Source of the DNA: Acidobacteriota bacterium
GTDB taxonomy: Bacteria > Acidobacteriota > Terriglobia > Terriglobales > Acidobacteriaceae
DNA length: 7,568 nt
Assembly: GCA_021799945.1 (NCBI GenBank)
Contig: JAJYZK010000142.1
Location: 1 to 7,568 of the forward strand
Direction of reading: 5' to 3'
Under the pieces are notes generated by a model. The model worked only from the letters and a program-made list of their open reading frames with translations. It did not search any database and had not been told where the DNA came from. This document shows positions 1-6,369 of the stretch, piece by piece. Each line of letters opens with the position of its first letter. The first letter of the stretch is position 1. A program made the translations under genes and the position numbers.

Positions 1-1
1 C

Positions 2-205
2 GCATTCCGGTACTCAACCGTGGAGGGATCGGTAACCCCGCATGCGAACCCGAATGGATCCCTCGGTAATATTGCCGGAGTGCTCAGCGAAGGTCACAAT
101 GTGCTGGGAATGATGCCCCACCCCGACCGGTCCTGCGAAACCCTGTTGGGCTCGTCCGACGGCTTTCTGCTTTTCGAGGCGATGGCCGAGGCACTGACCG
201 CGTAG
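2..205 (+). CDS. purQ: Phosphoribosylformylglycinamidine synthase, glutaminase subunit PurQ (3' end only)
   Basis: This is the last 67 codons of a gene that enters from the left edge. PurQ releases ammonia from glutamine and passes it to PurL, which converts FGAR to FGAM in cytoplasmic de novo purine synthesis. Two signatures identify it. One is the NPNGS stretch followed by an IAGV segment (visible residues 16-27). The other is NVLGMMPHPDR (residues 33-43), which carries the catalytic His of the class I glutamine amidotransferase triad, here H40. It is followed by the usual LLGSSDG and LFEAMA tail. The family normally reads HPE; here the third position is Asp (codon 125-127), a conservative change at the triad acid. 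The nucleophile Cys lies outside the window. The stop codon is 13 nt before the next gene, so the two are probably co-transcribed. A fused PurL-type C-terminus is unlikely because the end matches the short stand-alone PurQ. Confidence 0.92.
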   Translation, partial: AFRYSTVEGSVTPHANPNGSLGNIAGVLSEGHNVLGMMPHPDRSCETLLGSSDGFLLFEAMAEALTA

Positions 206-218
206 GGCGCGAGGCTCC

Positions 219-1007
219 ATGATCGACATTCATCATCATCTTCTCCCTGGTCTGGATGACGGCCCCGCCGATCTGGAAATCTCCATAGCCATGGCCGAGA
301 TGTCGCTGCAGAATGGCGTCACTCACATCGTCTGCACGCCCCACGCCAACGATCGCTTTCACTTCGATCCGGCGGCCAATGCCGAGCGCATGGCCGTGGT
401 CGCGCAGCGGCTCGGCGACCGCGTCACCCTGGCCCCGGGCTGCGACTTCCACCTGATGTACGACAATATCGAAGACGCCATCGCCAATCCGGCCAAATAC
501 TCGATCAACGGAAAAGGCTATCTGCTGGTGGAGTTTCCGGAGCAAAGCATCCCGAATAAGATGGACGAAATCTTCTTCCGTCTGAACCTGGCCGGACTTA
601 CTTCCATCATCACGCACCCGGAACGGAATCCTTTGCTGGCCCGCCATCCGGAGCGCATGACCGAGTGGCTTCGCGCGGGCTGCTACGTGCAGATCACGGC
701 AGCCTCGCTGACCGGGCGCTTCGGCAAGCAGGCGCAGAAGGTGGCTCACGCTCTGTTGCGCAGAAACTGGGTGCACTTTGTCGCCACCGACGCCCACGAC
801 CTCAGCTCCCGGCCGCCCAAGCTGCGCGAAGCGTACAACCTCGTCGCCGCCGAATACGGCAGGGAGACGGCGGAGCGGCTCTGCGTGGAGAATCCTCGCG
901 CAGCATTCTACGGAGAGCCCCTGCCCGCTCAACCCGAGGCGGAAGGCCTGGGCCGGGAACAGTCGAGGAATGGCTCGGGGCTGATTCATCGCATGTTCGG
1001 CAGGTGA
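219..1007 (+). CDS. CpsB/CapC-family PHP-domain tyrosine-protein phosphatase
   Basis: This 262-residue protein is predicted to be a metal-dependent phosphotyrosine phosphatase of the PHP superfamily (CpsB/CapC/YwqE group). In other bacteria these enzymes dephosphorylate BY-kinases that control capsule or exopolysaccharide export. The metal-binding motifs are in order: IDIHHHLLPGLDDG at residues 2-15 (H5, H7, D13/D14), CTPH at 39-42 (H42), VEFP with E105, THPERN at 132-137 (H133, E135, R136) and ATDAHD at 189-194 (D191, H193). The ENPRAAFYG stretch near 224-232 is typical of the family end; about 30 polar residues follow as a poorly conserved tail. No signal peptide or membrane segment is seen, so it should be cytoplasmic. 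The ATG at 219 has a short GAGG (211-214) upstream. It follows purQ by 13 nt. No BY-kinase or polysaccharide-export gene lies within the window, so the substrate is inferred from the family only. Confidence 0.9.
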   Translation: MIDIHHHLLPGLDDGPADLEISIAMAEMSLQNGVTHIVCTPHANDRFHFDPAANAERMAVVAQRLGDRVTLAPGCDFHLMYDNIEDAIANPAKYSINGKGYLLVEFPEQSIPNKMDEIFFRLNLAGLTSIITHPERNPLLARHPERMTEWLRAGCYVQITAASLTGRFGKQAQKVAHALLRRNWVHFVATDAHDLSSRPPKLREAYNLVAAEYGRETAERLCVENPRAAFYGEPLPAQPEAEGLGREQSRNGSGLIHRMFGR

Positions 1008-1039
1008 CGCGGCTGCGGCGCCCGGGCCCTCTGCGCGCT

Positions 1040-1768
1040 TTACAGCCCGAGACCGCCGTCCACGCTTAGAATCTGCCCGGTGATGAAGCGCGGCGCCGTT
1101 GCAAAGAACAGCACCGCCGCAGCCACATCCTCCGGCCTCCCATTGCGTCCCATCGGCGTCCTGGCGGAGAAATGCTCATACTCGGGGTCCACTTCTTCCC
1201 CGATTACGATCATCCCGGGAGCGACACAATTCACGCTGACCTCCGGCGCAAATCCCTTGGCCATCGTCCGGGTAAGCATGTGCAGCGCGGCCTTCGAGGC
1301 GCAATAATGCCCATGCGTCGCCCAGGGATGCATGCCGCCAAGCGAGCCGATGTTGACGATGCGGCCCCGCGCCGCGCGCAAATACGGCAGAGCCGACTGC
1401 GCCGTCAGCAACGGGCCGCGGGTGTTGGTTTCAAACATGCGGTCCCACTGATCCGGGCTGATCGACTCCAGCGCCGCCGTTTCATACACGCCCGCGTTGT
1501 TCACCAGAAGGTCCAGGCGGCCCAGCCTTTCCGCAGCCTGGGTGACCGCCGCGCGCACGCTCTCCGGCTCGCGCACATCGCAGAAGATGGCGAAGGCGCG
1601 CACGCCGAGGCTCTCGATCTCGGCCGCGGTCCGGCCAGCCTCCTCCGAAGATGCCCGGTAGGTGATCGCTATATTCGCGCCCGCCCGGGCGAGAGCCAGC
1701 GCCAGGCTCCGGCCGATTCGGCGGGCCGCGCCGGTCACGAGCACGCTCCGCCCTTCAAGCATCTTCAT
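1040..1768 (-). CDS. SDR-family oxidoreductase, pteridine-reductase-like
   Basis: This is a complete 242-residue classical short-chain dehydrogenase/reductase, a cytoplasmic NAD(P)H-dependent enzyme. The Rossmann signature is TGAARRIG at residues 12-19. The double Arg resembles the pteridine reductase/FolM branch and suits NADPH. D64 in CDV, NNAG at 90-93, N115 in ETNTRG, S142 in NIGS, and Y155/K159 in YCASK complete the Asn-Ser-Tyr-Lys catalytic set. PG at 184-185 and the C-terminal SVDGG at 235-239 are also typical, and the length is normal. The start could be M1 (1768) or M3 (1762); neither has a clear ribosome binding site, and M1 is used here. The gene lies 62 nt downstream of the secreted-protein gene on the same strand and may share its transcript. 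It converges on the phosphatase gene with 32 nt between stops and no obvious terminator. The substrate cannot be told from sequence: a pteridine, a sugar or a 3-oxoacyl substrate are all possible. Confidence 0.9.
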   Translation of the reverse strand: MKMLEGRSVLVTGAARRIGRSLALALARAGANIAITYRASSEEAGRTAAEIESLGVRAFAIFCDVREPESVRAAVTQAAERLGRLDLLVNNAGVYETAALESISPDQWDRMFETNTRGPLLTAQSALPYLRAARGRIVNIGSLGGMHPWATHGHYCASKAALHMLTRTMAKGFAPEVSVNCVAPGMIVIGEEVDPEYEHFSARTPMGRNGRPEDVAAAVLFFATAPRFITGQILSVDGGLGL

Positions 1769-1830
1769 CGCGGGATCGGCATGGCTGGATCCGAATTGTG
1801 GGATGGGCGGACTCCGCCGCGAACCGGCCC

Positions 1831-2331
1831 CTACTGCGGGATCGGCGTCTGGCCGGAAGGCTTGGCGTTGGTGGTTTTGCCCTGCGGGGTGCGGTTGTTC
1901 TGGTCGGTCACTCCATTCGCCGTGTAAAGGGAGTGCTGCGGCACAGGCCGCTTCAGCTTGACCACGATATCCTTCTTGTCCGCGTCGATCTGGTAATCCT
2001 CGCCGTAGGTCTGCCAGCCGGAGGCGATAATCTGCAGTCGCACCGTGTCCCCCACGGGAATTACGTTGATGGCCGCCTTGCCGTTCAGATCGCTCTTCAG
2101 CTCCAGCGCCCCCTCATCCTTGCCATCCCGGATGGGGTGAAGGATCACCGCCGCGTCCGGAACCGGCTTGCCGTTGGTGCCCCGAAGGACGGTGATATGA
2201 ATGTCCGAAGTGGGAGGCGGCGGGGTGTATTTCCGGCTACGGTGATTGTCTCCGCGCGCCGCAGGGTTGAGGCCTAGCAGGGCCACAACCAGGACGAGCC
2301 CCAAACAACGGTTCTGGGTTATGCCGCGCAT
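1831..2331 (-). CDS. Exported protein with carboxypeptidase-regulatory-like domain
   Basis: This 166-residue protein has no certain function. Residues 1-27 look like a Sec signal peptide: a short basic start, a hydrophobic core CLGLVLVVALLGL at 9-21, then NPAARGD. No convincing lipobox is present despite Cys9. A proline run (37-40) leads into a beta-rich segment of about 43-128, with ITVLRGTNGKPVPDA, then SDLNGKAAINVIPVGD and IIASGWQTY. This pattern of a variable loop, an N-G-K turn and a closing strand fits carboxypeptidase-regulatory-like (transthyretin-like) domains, which are common in exported acidobacterial proteins. The last roughly 35 residues are Gln/Asn/Thr/Pro-rich and probably disordered. 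No enzyme motif is seen. The gene is divergent from groES and upstream of the SDR gene. No Shine-Dalgarno is visible, and a TATACT box lies seven bases before the ATG, so the message may be leaderless. Confidence 0.75.
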   Translation of the reverse strand: MRGITQNRCLGLVLVVALLGLNPAARGDNHRSRKYTPPPPTSDIHITVLRGTNGKPVPDAAVILHPIRDGKDEGALELKSDLNGKAAINVIPVGDTVRLQIIASGWQTYGEDYQIDADKKDIVVKLKRPVPQHSLYTANGVTDQNNRTPQGKTTNAKPSGQTPIPQ

Positions 2332-2478
2332 ACCGCGAAGTATAGATCAGCCGCCGGTTCGCTGAATAGAGCGCCGAGGACGATTCCCGAGCCCTGGGGA
2401 GGTATCAGAGGGCCGGGTTGCCTGTAACCATGTAGCAATATATGAGCGACAAATGCTTAGATTTATCCTCCGAGGGGC
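2332..2478. other. Upstream half of the divergent 317-nt intergenic region
   Basis: The whole non-coding stretch between the secreted-protein gene and groES is 2332-2648. Apart from the -10 box at its left end, this upstream part shows no ORF, no strong hairpin and no clear second promoter. It contains a noticeably AT-richer patch around 2430-2470 just upstream of the groE promoter. That patch could help RNA polymerase binding, but this is inference. Confidence 0.4.
2339..2344 (-). promoter_or_regulatory. Candidate -10 box for the secreted-protein gene, implying a leaderless mRNA
   Basis: On the - strand TATACT (5 of 6 to the TATAAT consensus) is followed by exactly seven bases and then the ATG whose A is at 2331. 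Transcription from this box would start at or next to that A. No ribosome binding site lies in between. The -35 region is weak: ATTCAG at 2367-2362 with 17 nt spacing is the best match. Confidence 0.4.
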
Positions 2479-2508
2479 TTGACAAAAATGGGGGCCGCTC
2501 ACTATCTT
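2479..2508 (+). promoter_or_regulatory. groESL promoter (sigma70-type)
   Basis: A perfect TTGACA -35 box at 2479-2484 is followed after 18 nt by TATCTT at 2503-2508 (4 of 6 to TATAAT). The start of transcription would fall at about 2514-2516, inside the left arm of the CIRCE operator. HrcA bound there would therefore block initiation. This is the expected housekeeping-promoter-plus-CIRCE layout. No sigma32-type promoter was noticed. Confidence 0.78.
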
Positions 2509-2534
2509 TAGCAGTTGAAGAGCTGCACTGCTAA
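2508..2534 (+). promoter_or_regulatory. CIRCE operator (HrcA binding site), variant
   Basis: The sequence is an inverted repeat with TTAGCAGTT (2508-2516), a 9-nt spacer and CACTGCTAA (2526-2534). The classical CIRCE is TTAGCACTC-N9-GAGTGCTAA. Both outer six-base blocks (TTAGCA and TGCTAA) and the 9-nt spacing are exact. At arm position 7, C is replaced by G and its partner G by C, so symmetry is kept. Only the innermost pair of the arms fails to match. It overlaps the -10 box and predicted start site and lies 114 nt before groES, as expected for HrcA repression of groESL. The hrcA gene itself is not in the window. Confidence 0.87.
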
Positions 2535-2611
2535 TTGCGGCGCGTAGCCCTCAATCCCGAACGGTCAGCGGTATCGTCGGAAACTCACGTCCTAGGTTGA
2601 TTATCGATTAC

Positions 2612-2630
2612 CGCGGGGCAACCCCCCGCG
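2612..2630 (+). promoter_or_regulatory. GC hairpin in the groES 5' leader, next to the ribosome binding site
   Basis: CGCGGGG (2612-2618) pairs perfectly with CCCCGCG (2624-2630) around a 5-nt loop. The stem ends two bases before the AAGGAG of groES. It leaves the ribosome binding site free, so it is more likely a 5' stabiliser or a structure that keeps the site open than a site-hiding thermometer. The role is inferred; the base pairing is seen. Confidence 0.55.
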
Positions 2631-2632
2631 TG

Positions 2633-2638
2633 AAGGAG
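2633..2638 (+). promoter_or_regulatory. groES ribosome binding site
   Basis: AAGGAG lies 10 nt before the ATG at 2649. This supports that ATG as the start and therefore the extended N-terminus of GroES. The next in-frame Met comes very late in the protein (MREE). Confidence 0.8.
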
Positions 2639-2648
2639 AAGTAACGCA

Positions 2649-2969
2649 ATGCCCACTGCGACAGCATCCGTAGCAACCAGCTTCACCCCCCTCCACGACC
2701 GCATCCTGGTCCGCCGCGTAGAGGAAGTGGAATCCATCCGGGGCGGCATCATCATTCCCGACTCGGCCAAAGAGAAGCCACAGGAAGGGGAAGTCATCTC
2801 AGTCGGAAAAGGAAAGTCGAACGATGAAGGCAAGGTGTTTCCTCTGGACGTGAAGTCCGGCGACCGCATCCTTTTCGGCAAGTACTCCGGCACGGAGATC
2901 AAGATTGACGGGGAAGACTTCCTGATCATGCGAGAGGAAGAGGTTCTCGGCATCCTGAAGAAGCACTAA
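2649..2969 (+). CDS. groES: Co-chaperonin GroES (Hsp10)
   Basis: GroES forms the seven-membered lid that closes the GroEL folding chamber in the cytoplasm. At 106 residues it is slightly longer than the usual 95-97. The extra length is an N-terminal low-complexity stretch (MPTATASVATSFT) before the conserved PLHDRILVRR at 14-23. The mobile loop that contacts GroEL includes RGGIIIPDSA at 31-40, with a triple Ile in place of the common IVL. KEKPQEGEVISVGKG (41-55), GDRILFGKYSGTEIK (71-85) and the final EEVLGILKK complete the family pattern. The start is supported by AAGGAG 10 nt upstream. It is the first gene of the CIRCE-controlled groESL operon; groEL follows after a long 168-nt spacer. The identity is not in doubt. 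Confidence 0.97.
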   Translation: MPTATASVATSFTPLHDRILVRRVEEVESIRGGIIIPDSAKEKPQEGEVISVGKGKSNDEGKVFPLDVKSGDRILFGKYSGTEIKIDGEDFLIMREEEVLGILKKH

Positions 2970-3137
2970 GCCCAAGCGGCGGGAGCTGTTTGCGCAATTC
3001 CGTCGCCCCCGCCAGGAACCAGACGGCGATCGCCGCGATCCATCCGGCCTGCCGGCCAACAAGTGGATTCCGGCTGCGCGCATCCGAAACGCTACCTTCC
3101 GGCCAGCGCCGGAACACTTTGTAAGGAGATTGTCAAA
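2970..3137 (+). other. Long groES-groEL intercistronic spacer with a hairpin at 3097-3114
   Basis: The two genes are separated by 168 nt, far more than the few tens of bases usual in groESL operons. Near its 3' end TTCCGGC (3097-3103) and GCCGGAA (3108-3114) form a perfect 7-bp stem with a 4-nt loop, eight bases before the groEL ribosome binding site. A 12-bp palindrome sits at 3024-3035. No second CIRCE and no convincing promoter is seen. The hairpin lacks a U-run and is not a good terminator. RNA processing between groES and groEL is known in some bacteria (Agrobacterium tumefaciens) and would fit this layout, but here it is inference. Confidence 0.6.
3123..3128 (+). promoter_or_regulatory. 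groEL ribosome binding site
   Basis: AAGGAG lies 9 nt before the ATG at 3138. It settles the groEL start. An in-frame GTG at 3063 would add 25 residues unlike any GroEL, would have to translate through this site and the hairpin, and is rejected. Confidence 0.9.
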
Positions 3138-4805
<1,668 letters not shown>

Positions 4806-4823
4806 GCCCCAGCCTCCGTAGCA

Positions 4824-4859
4824 GCAAAAAGGCCATCCCTTCGGGGATGGCCTTTTTGC
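4824..4859 (+). terminator. Rho-independent terminator of groESL
   Basis: Two perfectly complementary 16-base arms (4824-4839 and 4844-4859) enclose a TTCG loop closed by C-G, a very stable tetraloop type. The 3' arm contains TTTTT and the 5' arm AAAAA, so the structure can work in both directions. It starts 18 nt after the groEL stop and isolates the operon from the glycosyltransferase genes. Confidence 0.93.
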
Positions 4860-4954
4860 CGGAAGCGCAAGCCGATCCGGAATGCCGCGGGGCCAGACCG
4901 CGCGCCGCGATCCCTTCCCACGACGCGATGCTGGCCCGAGCCGCTCCGATTTCT

Positions 4955-4960
4955 TATAGT
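4955..4960 (+). promoter_or_regulatory. Candidate -10 box for the glycosyltransferase genes
   Basis: TATAGT (5 of 6 to consensus) sits between the groEL terminator and the glycosyltransferase gene, 25 nt before the ATG at 4986. It overlaps the alternative in-frame GTG at 4959, which argues against that GTG as the start. The -35 region is poor (TGGCCC at 4932-4937, 17 nt spacing). A new promoter is expected here because of the strong terminator just upstream. Confidence 0.4.
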
Positions 4961-4985
4961 GAAGATTCGCGTCAGGGCGCGACCC

Positions 4986-6320
4986 ATGTCCGCATCGCCT
5001 CGAATTTCCGCCGGCTGGCGGCCGTTGTTCCTGCGCCACCCCGCCCTGCGCACTCCCCGGGCCGCCTTTTGCGCGGGTCTGCTGCTGCGCCTGGTTTACG
5101 TAACCGCCGGGCATGCGTACCGCTTCAGCGCGGTGCAGGATCACTTCAAGTTCGGCTATGAAATGGCCCGCATCGCCCGCTCGCTGGTGGAGGGCGAGGG
5201 CTACGCCAATCCCTTCGGTGGACACACCGGACCGACGGCCTGGATCGCTCCGCTCTATCCCCTGCTGATCGCCGTGGCATTCAAACTCTGCGGCGTCTAT
5301 AGCCCGCTCTCCGCCTGGACGCTGCTGGCCGTCAACAGCCTATTTTCCGCGGCCACAGCCTGGCCCATCTATTCGATCGCGGATCGCTGTTTCGGAAGCC
5401 GGACCGCGCGCTGGGCGGCTTGGCTCTGGGCCCTATACCCGCCAGCGATGCAGTTCGCCGTCCGCTGGGTCTGGGAGACCGCCATCTCCACCTTTCTCTT
5501 CACCGCCTCGGTGGATTTGGCCCTGCGCCTGCGCGGCGCCGGAGAGCGCGGCGAGCCGGAGACCGGCCTGCTGAGCCGTTGGCTTCTCTTCGGCGGCCTT
5601 TGGGGAGCCATCGCGCTGCTGAACCCCACCTTGCTGCTTTTCCTTCCTTTTTGCGGAGTTTGGATTCTGGCCGGAGAACGAAATCTATTCCGGAATCGAG
5701 CGAAGTCCGCCGGCCGCGCCGCGCTGGCCGCTTTGCTGTTCTTCGCCTGCATTGCGCCCTGGACGTGGCGGAACTGGCGGCGCTTTCACGCCTTCGTCCC
5801 CCTGCGCAGCAACTTCGGAGCCGAGTTGTATGCCGGCAACGGCCCCGGCGCCATGGGCTTTCGCTTTGGAGCGCTGATCGGCTTGCCGGAAGACGATCCC
5901 CAGCACATCCTGTACGCGAAGATGGGAGAGCTCGCCTATGTGCGCAGCCGCGGAAGGCTGGCCGAGGCCGCCATTGCGGCCGATCCGGGACGCTTCGCCG
6001 GGCTCTCTCTCAAACGCTTCTACTTTTTCTGGGCCAGCGTGCCCCACCCGCAGACCAGGGCGTACCTCGCGGACTTTTTGCGGCAGGCGACCTACTGCTT
6101 CGCCAGTCTGGCCGGAATCCTCGGGGCCGTGCTCGCCCTCCGCCGCCGCGCGCCCGGGGCCTGGCTGATGGCCGCCGCCTTCGCGCTCTGCCCGCTGACC
6201 TATTACTTCGTCACCGTGGAGGCTCGCTTTCGCAATCCCCTGGAGCCGCTGATGGCCATCCTCGCCGTCTATCTCTTTCAATCCGCCGACGGGATGCGCG
6301 CCTCCCGCGTCGGCCGGTGA
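4986..6320 (+). CDS. Polytopic GT-C-fold glycosyltransferase (GT39/ArnT/RgtA-like), copy 1
   Basis: This 444-residue integral membrane protein has about ten hydrophobic segments (for example around 25-40, 87-105, 111-130, 142-158, 201-239, 245-262, 380-395 and 402-440). It resembles the dolichyl-phosphate-mannose mannosyltransferase/ArnT/RgtA-like superfamily, which moves sugars from polyprenyl-phosphate donors to acceptors on the periplasmic side. After the first membrane segment comes a loop with D52 (QDHFKFGYEM), the likely catalytic acid position, then HTGPTAW at 80-86. Further conserved blocks are ALYPPAMQFAVRWVWET (149-165), APWTWRNW (257-264), FVPLRSNFGAEL (270-281), SLKRFYFFW (341-349) and EARFRNPLEPL (412-422). 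An in-frame GTG at 4959 would give 453 residues, but it overlaps a -10 box. The ribosome binding site is weak. A paralogue follows 49 nt downstream. Donor and acceptor are unknown. Confidence 0.83.
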   Translation: MSASPRISAGWRPLFLRHPALRTPRAAFCAGLLLRLVYVTAGHAYRFSAVQDHFKFGYEMARIARSLVEGEGYANPFGGHTGPTAWIAPLYPLLIAVAFKLCGVYSPLSAWTLLAVNSLFSAATAWPIYSIADRCFGSRTARWAAWLWALYPPAMQFAVRWVWETAISTFLFTASVDLALRLRGAGERGEPETGLLSRWLLFGGLWGAIALLNPTLLLFLPFCGVWILAGERNLFRNRAKSAGRAALAALLFFACIAPWTWRNWRRFHAFVPLRSNFGAELYAGNGPGAMGFRFGALIGLPEDDPQHILYAKMGELAYVRSRGRLAEAAIAADPGRFAGLSLKRFYFFWASVPHPQTRAYLADFLRQATYCFASLAGILGAVLALRRRAPGAWLMAAAFALCPLTYYFVTVEARFRNPLEPLMAILAVYLFQSADGMRASRVGR

Positions 6321-6332
6321 CGCCTTGTTACA

Positions 6333-6347
6333 CTGGAGCCGCTCCAG
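6333..6347 (+). repeat. Small inverted repeat between the two glycosyltransferase genes
   Basis: CTGGAG (6333-6338) and CTCCAG (6342-6347) form a perfect 6-bp stem with a 3-nt loop, 12 nt after the stop of copy 1. There is no T-run, so it is not a standard terminator. An extended -10-like TGTTACACT (6326-6334) overlaps its left edge. Either could be chance. Confidence 0.3.
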
Positions 6348-6369
6348 GCCGCAGCCCTCCCCATCCTTT

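Noticed and set aside
84..989. A 301-codon open frame on the - strand opposite purQ and the phosphatase gene
   Set aside because: It is antisense to two well-recognised proteins and has no recognisable motif; such shadows are common at this GC content.
1806..1818. Small GGCGG/CCGCC hairpin between the two minus-strand genes
   Set aside because: A 5-bp GC stem without a T-run is expected by chance here and does not resemble a terminator.
2433..2459. A second CIRCE-like site (TAGCA ... TGCTTA) about 75 bp upstream of the real one
   Set aside because: The gap between the core blocks is 16 nt rather than 15, the right arm has an extra T and the inner arm bases do not pair. It is probably chance in an AT-richer patch.
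3024..3035. 12-bp palindrome containing GCGATCGC, the cyanobacterial HIP1 core
   Set aside because: A single occurrence in a GC-rich spacer carries no weight, and nothing else suggests a cyanobacterium.
2926..3117. A 63-codon - strand frame with a hydrophobic stretch in the groES-groEL spacer
   Set aside because: It starts at GTG, overlaps the end of groES, has no ribosome binding site of its own, and its hydrophobic run is short. The spacer is better explained by its RNA hairpin.
3063..3137. In-frame GTG at 3063 as the groEL start
   Set aside because: It would add 25 residues unknown in GroEL and ignores the AAGGAG and ATG at 3123-3140 that give the canonical MAKQ start.
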